The notes: generated by a model not told the origin, from the sequence alone. DNA of 64,000 nucleotides from Vagococcus fluvialis (GCF_003337315.1 NZ_QPJV01000014.1:1-64000); one strand, 5' to 3'. Positions 26,241 through 35,712 are shown, counted from the first letter of the stretch. Numbers and translations are program-made.

Positions 26241-27227
26241 ATGAACATTCATCCAATGTGGGATAATTATCCCTCAATAAAAAAAGACCTGAAAAAAACA
26301 CTTGAACTTATGTCATCTTCTATTGATTTACCTAATAAAGAAATAGAAAAAACAATTCTTGAGTTGTTTCATTCAGGTGGTAAATTACTAAGACCTGCTT
26401 ATTTATTATTATTTGCAGAACTTGGCAAAAAAACAGATAAGAAAAAAAGCATCGCCTTAGCTGCTGCGATGGAAACTCTTCACACTGCGACTTTGATTCA
26501 TGATGATATTGTTGACGAGGCAGATCTTAGACGTGGTGTTTCCACACTTCAAACTAAATTTGATAAAGATGTAGCTGTTTATTCAGGAGATTATCTTTTT
26601 ATTGTTTGTTTTAAATTATTAGTTCAATACACAGATTCATTAAAAAGCGTGAAATTAAATACAACTAGTATGGAAAAAGTATTACTTGGTGAATTAGGCC
26701 AAATGAATACACGTTATCATATGGATGTAACAGTTGATGAATACATCCAAAATATTTCAGGAAAAACAGCAGAGTTGTTTGCTTTAAGTTGCTTCCTTGG
26801 CTATTACGAAAATGGAGGTTCATCAAGAATAGCTTCCACTTGCCGCGAAATCGGTAAGTCAATAGGAATTGCCTTCCAAATTGTTGATGATATTCTAGAT
26901 TACTCTCAATCAGAAGAATCAATTGGAAAACCTGTTTTAGAAGATGTTAAGCAAGGTGTTTACAGTCTTCCTTTAATTTGTGCCATCGAAGAAAATAAAG
27001 CTTATTTCGAACCTTTATTATCTAAAAAAGAAATGATGACTGATGAAGATGCTCAATTAGTTCATCAAGGTGTTGTTACTTACAATGGTGTCAAAAAAGC
27101 CTATGATTTAGCTGATAGCTATACTCAAAATGCACTATCTCTAATAAAAAAATTACCTGATAATAAAGAAAATACAAAAGATACTATTTATGAAATCACC
27201 AAAAATATTTTAATAAGAACCAATTAA
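26241..27227 (+). CDS. dmkB: Long-chain polyprenyl diphosphate synthase of the EET locus
   Basis: Makes the polyprenyl diphosphate side chain that DmkA joins to the naphthoate ring. The 328-residue trans-prenyltransferase shows GGKLLRPAYLLL, the first Asp-rich motif in LIHDDIVDEADLRRG and the second in FQIVDDILDYS, plus GKTAELFAL. AAAGAGGAG precedes the ATG. It is co-transcribed with eetB and ends at a strong terminator. Chain length cannot be read reliably from the sequence; hepta- to nonaprenyl is typical of the group. Confidence 0.93.
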   Translation: MNIHPMWDNYPSIKKDLKKTLELMSSSIDLPNKEIEKTILELFHSGGKLLRPAYLLLFAELGKKTDKKKSIALAAAMETLHTATLIHDDIVDEADLRRGVSTLQTKFDKDVAVYSGDYLFIVCFKLLVQYTDSLKSVKLNTTSMEKVLLGELGQMNTRYHMDVTVDEYIQNISGKTAELFALSCFLGYYENGGSSRIASTCREIGKSIGIAFQIVDDILDYSQSEESIGKPVLEDVKQGVYSLPLICAIEENKAYFEPLLSKKEMMTDEDAQLVHQGVVTYNGVKKAYDLADSYTQNALSLIKKLPDNKENTKDTIYEITKNILIRTN

Positions 27228-27264
27228 AAAAAGATTTAGACAAGTAGTCTAAGTCTTTTTTTTT
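27226..27264 (+). terminator. Terminator after dmkB
   Basis: AAAAAAGATTTAGAC pairs with GTCTAAGTCTTTTTT around a five-base loop and continues into more T. Confidence 0.88.
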
Positions 27265-27480
27265 CGTTTTTTTCACATATATAAGAAAATATTGAATTAT
27301 CGCTATAACCCTTGATACATACACCTTTATTTATATTTTATACTACGTAATCTATAAAAGGTAATAAATTTATACACACGTTTCTTTTACTTCGTTTTAT
27401 GATAAATCTATAGAAAAAAGAAGATTTTAATTTTATCGATAAATGCGAAATCTCACCATTAAATATATGGAGGGATTAGT

Positions 27481-28422
27481 ATGAAACAAAAATTAATTAT
27501 TGGATTTGCTACTTTATCACTTTTGGTAGGTGTTGCCGGAGCCCTATCAGAATATAAGGTAAAAGAAATAAACGTTGTTGCTGCCACTGTATCTTCAACA
27601 GATAGATTAGCTAATTTACCTGTTACTAAAAAAAGTAATCCTATTATTTTAGGTCAAAAAAATTGGGATGTTTTCCAAAATGATACAATTGATGTTTTAG
27701 ATGGAGTTTCTGCTACTGATAGTCACGGAGAAACAATCAAAGTTACTGCTAGTGAATTTTCAACTAAGGAGGTAAAACGTCAAACAGTTACCTTAACAGC
27801 CACTGACAAATATGATAATGAAACAAAAGAACTTATTACAGTTAATGTAAAACCTAAAAAAATAATTGAACAACCTCAAGAAACTGTTGTTAATATGTCA
27901 GCACCTGTAGAAGAGGCTACTGTTAATAATCTTGTTGCTCCTGTAGAAGAAGCACCTACTGAAACACAAACAGTTACTTATAAAGAAAAACCAGCTCAAC
28001 CAACTTGGCTCCCTTACACAATGTATCTTGGTGGCATTAGTATTCCTTATCAAAATGCTGGTGAAGGAAGTGGTCAAGCTGTCATTGATAGTAATCGAAA
28101 TATGGTTGCTACTTTTGGTGGGGCTACTGTTCAATCACCAAATGATGGCGTTAATACACACTTTATTGGTCACAATCCTGGCATTTTTAATATTCTTTTC
28201 TCATTAAGTGTTGGAAGTGAAGTTACTGTGACTGATGCAAATGGAACACCAGCCACTTATATAGTAGGTAATATTTTCCAAGTTGATGATTATGGAACTA
28301 ATATTGCAACTAATGAAAACTGGGTAGATTATATTCTTGATCCTGGAACAGAAGAAAGAATCACTCTTCAAACTTGTGTTAATGATGATATTAATTTAGT
28401 TGTAGTTGCTTTTCCAGCTTAA
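27481..28422 (+). CDS. Secreted Ig-like plus sortase-fold protein
   Basis: 313-residue exported protein: a signal peptide or N-terminal anchor (residues 1-25), a bacterial Ig-like domain (about 55-125, with DVLDGVSATDSHGE and VTLTATDKYDNETKELITVNV), a Pro/Glu-rich linker with repeated APVEEA/APTE (130-170), and a C-terminal sortase-like domain (about 175-313). The sortase His (THFIGHNPG, His 231) and Cys (TLQTC, Cys 299) are present. The Arg expected about six to eight residues after the Cys is not: the segment reads NDDINLVVVAF. There is no LPXTG motif or C-terminal anchor. A strong GGAGGGA site precedes the ATG and the gene is monocistronic. I cannot say whether it is a transpeptidase or a binding protein. 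Confidence 0.8.
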   Translation: MKQKLIIGFATLSLLVGVAGALSEYKVKEINVVAATVSSTDRLANLPVTKKSNPIILGQKNWDVFQNDTIDVLDGVSATDSHGETIKVTASEFSTKEVKRQTVTLTATDKYDNETKELITVNVKPKKIIEQPQETVVNMSAPVEEATVNNLVAPVEEAPTETQTVTYKEKPAQPTWLPYTMYLGGISIPYQNAGEGSGQAVIDSNRNMVATFGGATVQSPNDGVNTHFIGHNPGIFNILFSLSVGSEVTVTDANGTPATYIVGNIFQVDDYGTNIATNENWVDYILDPGTEERITLQTCVNDDINLVVVAFPA

Positions 28423-28424
28423 TA

Positions 28425-28467
28425 AGAGAAGAGTTTCATTTATAATTTAATGAAACTCTCTCTTTTT
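28425..28467 (+). terminator. Terminator after the sortase-fold gene
   Basis: AGAGTTTCATT pairs with AATGAAACTCT, with extra AGAG/CTCT pairing at the base and five T. Confidence 0.88.
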
Positions 28468-28588
28468 GCTTATTTATATTATGCGTATTCCATCACAATC
28501 CTTGTTACTTTCTTGCATTCCCATGACAAGCTCTATATAATCAATAGCGACACACTAAAAAGTGAAAATAAAAAAAGTGAGGGATTCC

Positions 28589-30214
28589 ATGATTACTGTA
28601 TCAAACGTAAGTCTACAATTTCCAGATAGAAAATTATTTGAAGATGTAGATATTAAATTCACTCCTGGGAACTGTTATGGATTAATCGGTGCTAATGGTG
28701 CTGGTAAATCAACATTCTTAAAAATATTATCTGGTGAAATTGAACCATCAACTGGTAATGTGACTTTAGGACCAGATGAGCGTTTAGCAACTTTAAAACA
28801 GAACCACTTTGACTATGAAGATCAAACAGTTTTACATACTGTTATGATGGGACATAAACGCCTTTATGAAGTCATGCAAGAAAAAGACGCTATTTATATG
28901 AAACCTGATTTTTCTGATGAAGATGGTATTAAAGCTGCTGAACTTGAAGGTGAATTTGCCGAATTAAATGGATGGGAAGCTGAACCTGAAGCATCAAGCT
29001 TACTTCAAGGATTAAATATTCCAGAAGAATTACATGATTTAAAAATGGCTGAATTAACAGCTGGACAAAAAGTGAAAGTTTTACTTGCCCAAGCTTTATT
29101 TGGACAACCTGATGTTTTACTATTAGATGAGCCAACAAACGGTTTAGATCGTGATTCTATTGCTTGGTTAGAAGAATTTTTAATTAACTCAGAAAATACA
29201 ATTATTACTGTATCCCATGACCGTCACTTCTTAAATAAAGTTTGTACTCACATGGCTGACTTAGACTTTGGTAAAATCAAATTATTCGTAGGTAACTATG
29301 ATTTTTGGTTAGAATCAAGCCAATTAGCTGCAAGATTACAAGCTGACCAAAATGCTAAAAAAGAAGAAAAAGTAAAAGAATTACAAGACTTTATTGCAAG
29401 ATTTAGTGCTAATGCTTCTAAATCCAAACAAGCAACGTCTCGTAAAAAAATGTTAGATAAAATTGAGTTAGATGATATTCAACCATCTTCACGTCGTTAC
29501 CCATTCGTTGGGTTTAAAGCTGAACGTGAAATTGGAAATGACTTATTACAAGTTGAAAATATTTCTAAAACAATTGATGGTAAGAAAATTTTAGACAATG
29601 TGTCTTTCACTCTTAGAAAAGATGATAAAGCTGCCTTTATTGCTAAAGATGATATTACTACGACTATTCTTTTCAAAATCATTATGGGTGAAATGGAACC
29701 TGATTCTGGTAGTGTTCGTTGGGGTGTTACTACAAGCCAAGCTTACTTACCAAAAGATACATCAGATGAATTTGATACAGATCAATCAATTGTTGATTGG
29801 CTACGTCAATACGCTTCTAAAGAAGAATCAGACAATACATTTTTACGTAGTTTCTTAGGTCGTATGTTATTCTCAGGTGAGGACGTACTAAAATCAGTTA
29901 ACGTTCTTTCTGGGGGAGAAAAAGTTCGTTGTATGTTATCTAAATTAATGCTTTCAAAAGCAAATGTTTTAGTTTTAGATGATCCAACAAATCACTTAGA
30001 CTTAGAATCAATTACAGCATTAAACGATGGGTTAATTGCTTTTAACGGTTCTATTCTATTTGCTTCTCATGACCACCAATTCATTCAAACAACAGCAAAC
30101 CGTATTATTGCAGTTTCAGACAACGGTGTTGTTGACCGTGCTGAAACAACTTATGATGAATTCTTAGATAATGAAACAGTTAAAGAACAATTAAAAACAA
30201 TTTTTGGTAAATAA
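28589..30214 (+). CDS. ABC-F ATPase, YbiT/YkpA type
   Basis: Soluble ABC-F protein of 541 residues, thought to act on ribosomes rather than in transport. Domain 1 has Walker A GANGAGKST (residues 34-42) and Walker B LLLDEPTNGLD, but its signature reads LTAGQ instead of LSGGQ. Domain 2 keeps LSGGEK, yet its Walker A position reads AKDDITTT and its Walker B ends LDDPTNHLD, with Asp in place of the catalytic Glu. The inter-domain linker is Lys-rich (ADQNAKKEEKVKELQ, then NASKSKQATSRKK). I start at 28589, twelve or so bases after GTGAGGG; the upstream GTG is unsupported. Overall sequence follows Bacillus YkpA closely. Confidence 0.9.
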   Translation: MITVSNVSLQFPDRKLFEDVDIKFTPGNCYGLIGANGAGKSTFLKILSGEIEPSTGNVTLGPDERLATLKQNHFDYEDQTVLHTVMMGHKRLYEVMQEKDAIYMKPDFSDEDGIKAAELEGEFAELNGWEAEPEASSLLQGLNIPEELHDLKMAELTAGQKVKVLLAQALFGQPDVLLLDEPTNGLDRDSIAWLEEFLINSENTIITVSHDRHFLNKVCTHMADLDFGKIKLFVGNYDFWLESSQLAARLQADQNAKKEEKVKELQDFIARFSANASKSKQATSRKKMLDKIELDDIQPSSRRYPFVGFKAEREIGNDLLQVENISKTIDGKKILDNVSFTLRKDDKAAFIAKDDITTTILFKIIMGEMEPDSGSVRWGVTTSQAYLPKDTSDEFDTDQSIVDWLRQYASKEESDNTFLRSFLGRMLFSGEDVLKSVNVLSGGEKVRCMLSKLMLSKANVLVLDDPTNHLDLESITALNDGLIAFNGSILFASHDHQFIQTTANRIIAVSDNGVVDRAETTYDEFLDNETVKEQLKTIFGK

Positions 30215-30250
30215 AAAAATGCTGTGACTTAGTTTAGTCACAGCATTTTT
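30214..30250. terminator. Bidirectional terminator
   Basis: AAAATGCTGTGACT pairs with AGTCACAGCATTTT, between the convergent ABC-F and C39-peptidase genes. Confidence 0.92.
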
Positions 30251-30274
30251 CAATTTTTTGAAAGTAATAAATTT

Positions 30275-31015
30275 TTAATAAATTGCCCAATACCTTAAAG
30301 CTTCTTCAGTTAAAATATCTTCTGAGAAAGCTTGTTCAGCATGACCTTTTTTTTTCGTGTCACTTGGATTATTAATCCAGAAAGTATTATTTGTTTCATC
30401 ATAACCAGTTAAAACCATAATGTGTCCTACTTCAGTAAAATAACCTGGTTTAACGGAAACAATAACTGGATGAGATTTTTTTAAATGCATTTTCACTAGC
30501 TCTTTTTGATCGACTAAATCCTCATATTGATATTTTTTTTCCTTAGCAAATTCACCAAAAATATGCCAATCCGTTCCTGTTTCTTTTTCAAAATATGCAT
30601 TACCAGACCAGTCAAGAATATCTAAAGGACTCTGAAACTCTTCTTCTAAATAAGAACTTACCATAGCTAAAGAAGCTATTGCACATCCATTAATAGCTAT
30701 CGTATTCTGTAGAGGCTCTTCATTAGGAACGCCGTAAAAAACCTCACGCCAAGGTTCCTCTGTTTGTATAATCAAAGGCACAGACATCCGGTTATCAAAT
30801 TCTTTATTGTTAATTTTATCATTCATTTTTTCTTGATAAGTTCTTTTAGCAAGCTTTTGAGCTGCTTGTTCTTCTTTTTTTCTTTCTGCTTCAACAATTT
30901 TAGCAGCTTCCACTCTTTGATTTGTTACAAAACGAGTTAAATAAACTGTAAAAAAGAGTGAAATAATTGCTAGAGTACTTAACACTAATAACAGTTCGGG
31001 AGACTTCTTTTTCAA
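30275..31015 (-). CDS. Membrane-anchored C39-like cysteine peptidase
   Basis: 246-residue protein with an N-terminal membrane helix (residues 8-30), a basic/acidic coiled linker (ERKKEEQAAQKLAKR) and a papain-like C39 domain outside the cell. Catalytic candidates are Cys in AINGCAIASLAMV, His in EVGHIMVLTGYDE and the Asn/Asp of FWINNPSD. This architecture (peptidase_C39_2, bacteriocin-peptidase-like fold without a transporter) is common in Gram-positive bacteria, and the substrates are mostly unknown. It stands alone, between two terminators, so no genetic context narrows the role. Confidence 0.82.
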   Translation of the reverse strand: MKKKSPELLLVLSTLAIISLFFTVYLTRFVTNQRVEAAKIVEAERKKEEQAAQKLAKRTYQEKMNDKINNKEFDNRMSVPLIIQTEEPWREVFYGVPNEEPLQNTIAINGCAIASLAMVSSYLEEEFQSPLDILDWSGNAYFEKETGTDWHIFGEFAKEKKYQYEDLVDQKELVKMHLKKSHPVIVSVKPGYFTEVGHIMVLTGYDETNNTFWINNPSDTKKKGHAEQAFSEDILTEEALRYWAIY

Positions 31016-31073
31016 CTAACCACACCTTTTTAAACGTTTAATACCTTTATTATGCCATAAAACAGAAAAAATA

Positions 31074-31102
31074 CAAAAAAATCGCTAAAAAGCGATTTTT
31101 TT
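31074..31102 (-). terminator. Terminator after the DegV gene
   Basis: AAAAAATCGCT pairs with AGCGATTTTTT around a four-base loop, with a T tract on the minus strand. Confidence 0.88.
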
Positions 31103-31973
31103 ATTTATTAATTCCATAAGAAAAGATAGCAATCGCACCATATCCTGTATGGCTTGCAATTGTTGGACCCATTGGTAATAATTCAATACCTTTTATAGGA
31201 ATATTTTTTTCTATTAATTCTTTTACATGCTCAGCAGCTTCTAAATCTCCTGCATAAGCAACTAATAACGTTTGCTCTTCACTATTTTCAATCGTTCTTT
31301 TAGTTTCTGAAACAATTTTTTCTAGTGATTTATTACGACCACGAGTTTTTCCAACATTAACTAGTTTCCCATTCTTATCAACGTTTATAATTGGTTTAAT
31401 CTTTACTAAACTACCAATAGCAGCACTGGTTTTAGATATTCTACCACCTCTTTCTAAGTGGTTTAAATCATTAACAGTCACCCAAGAATGCACACGATTA
31501 ATATTATTTTCTAACCAATTAATTGCTTCATCAATTGTTTTTCCATCAGCTCTTTGTTTAATCATTTCTTTAACTAATAACCCTTCACCTAATGAGGCCG
31601 CTTTTGAATCAATAATTTTAATATTCACAGATTCATTTTCTTCTTCTAAGAGTCTTAATGCTGAATAAGCATTTCTTTGAGAGCCACTTAATTCCGATGA
31701 AAATGCTACGTATAATAAAGGAATTTCTGAGTTAATATATTTTTTAAATACTTCACTGTAAGCACCAATATTGATTTGAGACGTACTTGGCATTTCACCT
31801 AACTTTAATTGATCCATAAACCAGTTATAATCAAAGGTTTTTCCTAAATCATCAACATATTCTTTATAATTTAAATTAATAATCATACTAACAAGTTCAA
31901 CATTATTTTCTTTTAGGTAATCAAATGGTAAATCACAACATGAATCAACTAATAAATCAAATTTTTTCATCAT
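31101..31973 (-). CDS. DegV-family fatty-acid-binding protein
   Basis: Cytosolic lipid-binding protein of the DegV (FakB) family; FakB members present fatty acids to the kinase FakA for acyl-phosphate formation. The 290-residue protein shows [16 protein letters not shown] at the start, [15 protein letters not shown] for the acyl carboxylate and [14 protein letters not shown] later, ending [13 protein letters not shown] start at the ATG at 31973, where AAGGAG is seven bases away. Partner fakA is not in the window. FakB identity is plausible, but other DegV roles cannot be excluded. Confidence 0.88.
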   Translation of the reverse strand: MMKKFDLLVDSCCDLPFDYLKENNVELVSMIINLNYKEYVDDLGKTFDYNWFMDQLKLGEMPSTSQINIGAYSEVFKKYINSEIPLLYVAFSSELSGSQRNAYSALRLLEEENESVNIKIIDSKAASLGEGLLVKEMIKQRADGKTIDEAINWLENNINRVHSWVTVNDLNHLERGGRISKTSAAIGSLVKIKPIINVDKNGKLVNVGKTRGRNKSLEKIVSETKRTIENSEEQTLLVAYAGDLEAAEHVKELIEKNIPIKGIELLPMGPTIASHTGYGAIAIFSYGINK

Positions 31974-32010
31974 TCTCACACTCCTTCTCATATCTTACTA
32001 TTATTTTAGA

Positions 32011-32046
32011 AAAAAAAGAAGAAGAAGCATTCAAACTTCTTCTTCA
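32011..32046 (-). terminator. Terminator after purA
   Basis: GAAGAAGAAG pairs with CTTCTTCTTC around a short loop on the minus strand and runs into eight T. Confidence 0.85.
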
Positions 32047-32053
32047 AAAATTA

Positions 32054-33346
32054 TTAAATTTGTGCCCAAACACTTTCTAATACATTTGTTTGAGTTCTAT
32101 CTGGACCTACTGAGAAGGTAGAAATTCTAACACCTACAAGTTCAGAAATACGATGAACATAATTTCTAGCGTTTTCTGGAAGTTCAGCTAATGTCTTACA
32201 TCCAGTAATATCTTCTGACCAGCCAGGTAATTCTTCATAGATTGGTTTACAACGTGACAATTCTTTTAAGCTTGCTGGATAGTGGTAAATTTTTTCTCCA
32301 TCTAACTCATATGCTGTACAAATTTTAACAGTTGGTAAACCTGTTAAAACATCAATTGAGTTTAGTGATAAGTTAGTAATTCCTGATACACGTTTTGAGT
32401 GACGCATGACAACTGTATCAAACCAACCAACTCGGCGTGGGCGACCTGTTGTCGTTCCATATTCACGACCAACTTCACGAATTTGTTGACCTGTTTCATC
32501 AAACAATTCAGTTGGAAATGGTCCATCCCCTACACGAGATGTGTAAGCTTTACAAACACCAACAACTTTATCAATTTTCGACGGGCCTACACCACTACCA
32601 ATGGTTACTCCACCCGCTACTGGATTAGATGACGTTACAAAAGGATATGTTCCTTGATCGATATCAAGCATAACTCCTTGAGCACCTTCAAATAATACAC
32701 GTTTACCTTGATCTAGAGCATCATTTAAGATCACTGAAGTATCAGTTACATATTTCTTAATTTCTTGTCCATATTGATAGTACTCTTCAAAAATATCATC
32801 AAAAGATAAACTTTCTGAATCATACATTTTCGTAAATTGACGATTTTTTTCTTCTAAATTAATTTTCAAACGCTCTGCAAAAATTTCTTTATCTAACAAA
32901 TCAGCAATACGAATTCCTACACGAGCCGCTTTATCCATATATGCTGGGCCAATCCCTTTAATAGTTGTCCCAATTTTGTCTTCGCCTTTAGCATCTTCTT
33001 GTAATTGATCTAATTTAATATGATACGGTAAAATAACATGAGCACGATCTGAAATTCTCAAATTATCTGTTGAAATATCATGATCTGCTAAGTATTGTAA
33101 TTCTTTAGTAATTGATTTAGGGTTAACAACTACTCCATTACCGATAACACTGATTTTATCTTTATAAAAAATACCTGATGGAATTAAATGAAGTTTATAT
33201 GTTGTCCCATCAAATTGAATTGTATGACCTGCATTATCTCCACCTTGGTAACGTGCAATTACTTCAGCATTTTCACTTAAAAAATCCGTAATTTTCCCTT
33301 TTCCTTCGTCGCCCCACTGTGTTCCTACTACTACAACTGATGACAT
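32054..33346 (-). CDS. purA: Adenylosuccinate synthetase
   Basis: Joins IMP and aspartate using GTP, the first committed step to AMP. The 430-residue protein has the family P-loop [14 protein letters not shown], catalytic His in [37 protein letters not shown] split over the switch region (residues about 253-280) and [22 protein letters not shown] precedes the ATG. Upstream are a good promoter, CGAA cores resembling PurR boxes and a 26-bp palindrome, so purine control is likely. The position next to dnaB matches the origin region of enterococci. Confidence 0.97.
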   Translation of the reverse strand: MSSVVVVGTQWGDEGKGKITDFLSENAEVIARYQGGDNAGHTIQFDGTTYKLHLIPSGIFYKDKISVIGNGVVVNPKSITKELQYLADHDISTDNLRISDRAHVILPYHIKLDQLQEDAKGEDKIGTTIKGIGPAYMDKAARVGIRIADLLDKEIFAERLKINLEEKNRQFTKMYDSESLSFDDIFEEYYQYGQEIKKYVTDTSVILNDALDQGKRVLFEGAQGVMLDIDQGTYPFVTSSNPVAGGVTIGSGVGPSKIDKVVGVCKAYTSRVGDGPFPTELFDETGQQIREVGREYGTTTGRPRRVGWFDTVVMRHSKRVSGITNLSLNSIDVLTGLPTVKICTAYELDGEKIYHYPASLKELSRCKPIYEELPGWSEDITGCKTLAELPENARNYVHRISELVGVRISTFSVGPDRTQTNVLESVWAQI

Positions 33347-33384
33347 ATCTTAACACTCCATTCTTCTATTGGTATTACTTAACT

Positions 33385-33413
33385 ATTTTAACAAAAAAAA
33401 CTGTTATTCGCAA
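33385..33413 (-). promoter_or_regulatory. purA promoter with PurBox-like sequences
   Basis: On the minus strand TTGCGA and TAAAAT are 17 bp apart. The -35 overlaps a GCGAATAACA segment, and plus-strand AAAACCGAATGTT lies just beyond. These CGAA cores resemble PurR boxes (AWWWCCGAACWWT) with two or three mismatches. Confidence 0.5.
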
Positions 33414-33433
33414 TAAAACCGAATGTTATTTAA

Positions 33434-33459
33434 TTATTAATGTTATATAACATTAATAA
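33434..33459. promoter_or_regulatory. Perfect 26-bp AT-rich palindrome between dnaB and purA
   Basis: The half TTATTAATGTTAT is followed immediately by its exact complement with no loop. There is no T tract, so it is not a usual terminator. It lies about 70 bp upstream of the purA start site and just after the dnaB stop; possibly an operator. Confidence 0.55.
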
Positions 33460-33465
33460 ACGAAC

Positions 33466-34827
33466 TTAAAACTCTTCGCGAGGAGAAACAGATGAAAACT
33501 TGTTGTATTCTTTTATAAATAATAATTCAACTGTTCCCCTAGCACCACTTCTGTTTTTCTCAATAATAACTTCAATCACATTATTATTCTCTTGCGGTTC
33601 CTCATCTTCTCCTTCTTCACTACGATAGTAATCATCACGGTAAAGAAAAGCCACAATATCTGCATCCTGCTCAATTGATCCAGATTCACGAATATCACTT
33701 AATACTGGTCGTTTATCTTGTCTTTGTTCGACACCACGTGATAACTGAGATAAAGCTATAACAGGTACTTTTAATTCCTTAGCTAATTTTTTTAACTGTC
33801 TTGAAATCTCAGATACTTCTTGTTGTCTGTTTTCTCGTCCAGTTCCTTCAATTAACTGTAAGTAGTCAATTAAGACTAATCCCAAGCCACCTTGTTCTTG
33901 ATGAAGCTTACGGCATTTAGCTCGAATCTCAGAGATTTTAATACCTGGTGTATCATCAATAAAGATATTAGCTTTTGACAAACTTCCCATTGCGACAATA
34001 ATATTATCCCATTCTTCATCTGATAATTGACCCGTTTTTAAATGTCCAGCTTCTACTAAACCTTCAGAACATAACATACGGTTAACTAATGACTCCGCAC
34101 TCATCTCTAAACTAAAGATAGCTACAGATTCATTCGTTTTAGTTCCTACGTTTTGCGCAATATTTAAAGCAAAGGCTGTTTTACCTACCGCAGGACGAGC
34201 AGCTAATATAATTAACTCTTCGGCTTGCAAACCTGCTGTCATTTTATCTAATGCATGGTAGCCAGTAGGTAATCCTGTAATAGCTTCACCTTGCTGAGAT
34301 AATTTTTCAATTGTATTAATTGAATCTCCTAATACATCTGCGATAGCTAAGAAACCACTTCGATTTCTTTTTTCTGAGACCTCTAATATTTTTCTTTCAG
34401 CCTCATCTAAAATACTCTCAACATCTTCTTCTTGCTCAAAACCACTTGATACAATATCAGTGGCTGTTTGGATTAAATTTCGTAGTAACGACTTTTGTTC
34501 TACAATCTTTGCATAGTAACCAACGTTAGCCGCTGTTGGTACACTTAAGGTTAGTTCTGATAGATAACTAACACCACCAATATCTTCTAACATATTTTTT
34601 TGTTCTAAATGTTCTTTAATAATAATCGCATCTATAGCTTCACTTCGATTATTTAGATCAATCATTATTTGAAAAATAGTTTGATGGCTTCTACGATAAA
34701 AATCCTTAGCTTCTATATATTCCATTGCTTCTACAATAGCATCTGAGTCCAAAAAAACAGAACCTAATACTGCCTGTTCTGCTTCAACACTTTGTGGTGG
34801 TATCCTATCTTGCTGGATAAGTTCCAT
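33466..34827 (-). CDS. dnaB: Replicative DNA helicase
   Basis: Hexameric helicase that unwinds the fork 5' to 3'. The 453-residue protein has the N-terminal DnaB domain (PPQSVEAEQAVLGSVFLD), a linker, and the RecA-like domain with Walker A AARPAVGKTAFALNIA, Walker B LVLIDYLQLI and RGVEQRQDKRPVLSDIRESGSIEQ split around the DNA-binding loop. It follows rplI after 23 bp, as in other Lactobacillales, and is probably read from the rplI promoter. No intein or insertion. Confidence 0.97.
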   Translation of the reverse strand: MELIQQDRIPPQSVEAEQAVLGSVFLDSDAIVEAMEYIEAKDFYRRSHQTIFQIMIDLNNRSEAIDAIIIKEHLEQKNMLEDIGGVSYLSELTLSVPTAANVGYYAKIVEQKSLLRNLIQTATDIVSSGFEQEEDVESILDEAERKILEVSEKRNRSGFLAIADVLGDSINTIEKLSQQGEAITGLPTGYHALDKMTAGLQAEELIILAARPAVGKTAFALNIAQNVGTKTNESVAIFSLEMSAESLVNRMLCSEGLVEAGHLKTGQLSDEEWDNIIVAMGSLSKANIFIDDTPGIKISEIRAKCRKLHQEQGGLGLVLIDYLQLIEGTGRENRQQEVSEISRQLKKLAKELKVPVIALSQLSRGVEQRQDKRPVLSDIRESGSIEQDADIVAFLYRDDYYRSEEGEDEEPQENNNVIEVIIEKNRSGARGTVELLFIKEYNKFSSVSPREEF

Positions 34828-34850
34828 TTCTTATTCCCCTATCCTAACTT

Positions 34851-35303
34851 TTATTCTGCAATAACGTGAACACGTAATTTTGCAACAACATCTTTATGTA
34901 ACTTAGTAGGTACATTAGTGTAACCTAATGCTTTAATTGGTTGTTTTAAATCCATTTTTCTTTTATCAACTTTAATGTTATGTTGTTTTTCTAAAGCATC
35001 CGCAATTTGTTTTGATGGGATAGATCCGAATAAACGACTATCTTCACCAGCTTTTGATTTAATAATCACTTCAAATTCTTCTGCTTCAATAATTTCTTTT
35101 AATTTTTCTGCTTCTGCTAAAACTTCAGCATCTTCTTTATTTTTAGCATTTGTTTTACCTCTTAATTCACTCATTGCTTGCGGAGTTGCTTCTACTGCTA
35201 ATCCTTTTTTTAATAAAAAGTTTTGTGCATAGCCAACTGCAACCTCTTTTACTTCACCTTTTTTACCTTTACCTTTTACATCTTGTAAAAAAATTACTTT
35301 CAT
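34851..35303 (-). CDS. rplI: Ribosomal protein bL9
   Basis: Large-subunit protein at the L1-stalk base. Its 150 residues show the N-terminal [24 protein letters not shown]-binding domain, the long Lys/Glu-rich connecting helix (about residues 50-80) and the C-terminal domain ending [18 protein letters not shown] precedes the ATG. It is separated from rpsR by a terminator and a parS site, so it starts a new transcript with dnaB; a DHH phosphodiesterase gene often found before rplI is not here. Confidence 0.97.
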   Translation of the reverse strand: MKVIFLQDVKGKGKKGEVKEVAVGYAQNFLLKKGLAVEATPQAMSELRGKTNAKNKEDAEVLAEAEKLKEIIEAEEFEVIIKSKAGEDSRLFGSIPSKQIADALEKQHNIKVDKRKMDLKQPIKALGYTNVPTKLHKDVVAKLRVHVIAE

Positions 35304-35393
35304 GAAGAAACACTCCTTATCTATAGTTAAACTTTCATTAATTACTCTACTATTTTAACACATTTATGATGTTACATGAAATGTTAATATAAA

Positions 35394-35409
35394 TGTTTCA
35401 CGTGAAACA
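35394..35409. other. parS site 1 (consensus)
   Basis: TGTTTCACGTGAAACA is an exact match to the bacterial ParB-binding consensus. It lies in the rpsR-rplI gap, about 10 kb from the origin, directly beside the rpsR terminator. Confidence 0.95.
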
Positions 35410-35443
35410 AAAAAAGACATTCATTACTTAAATGAATGTCTTT
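35409..35443 (-). terminator. Terminator after rpsR
   Basis: On the minus strand AAAGACATTCATT pairs with AATGAATGTCTTT and runs into T, ending at the edge of parS site 1. Confidence 0.9.
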
Positions 35444-35448
35444 ATCTA

Positions 35449-35691
35449 TTATTGCTCTTCACCAACGAATGGTAATAAGCCCATAATTCTTGCACGTTTA
35501 ATTGCAATAGTTAATTTTCTTTGATGTTTTGCACAAGTACCAGTCACACGACGTGGTAAAATTTTACCTCTTTCAGAGATAAATCTTGATAGTAATTCAA
35601 CATCTTTATAATCGATATTATCAATATGGTTAGCTGTAAAGTAACATACTTTACGACGTTTTCTTCCGCCTCTTCTTTGTTGAGCTGCCAT
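35449..35691 (-). CDS. rpsR: Ribosomal protein bS18
   Basis: Small-subunit protein that pairs with bS6 on the platform. The 80 residues have an arginine-rich N-terminus (RRGGRKRRK) and the signature [19 protein letters not shown] then [27 protein letters not shown] precedes the ATG. Third gene of rpsF-ssb-rpsR. It has a single conserved Cys at the start of the domain rather than the four of zinc-binding paralogues. Confidence 0.97.
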   Translation of the reverse strand: MAAQQRRGGRKRRKVCYFTANHIDNIDYKDVELLSRFISERGKILPRRVTGTCAKHQRKLTIAIKRARIMGLLPFVGEEQ

Positions 35692-35712
35692 TTTTGCTCC
35701 TCCTATTCTGTT

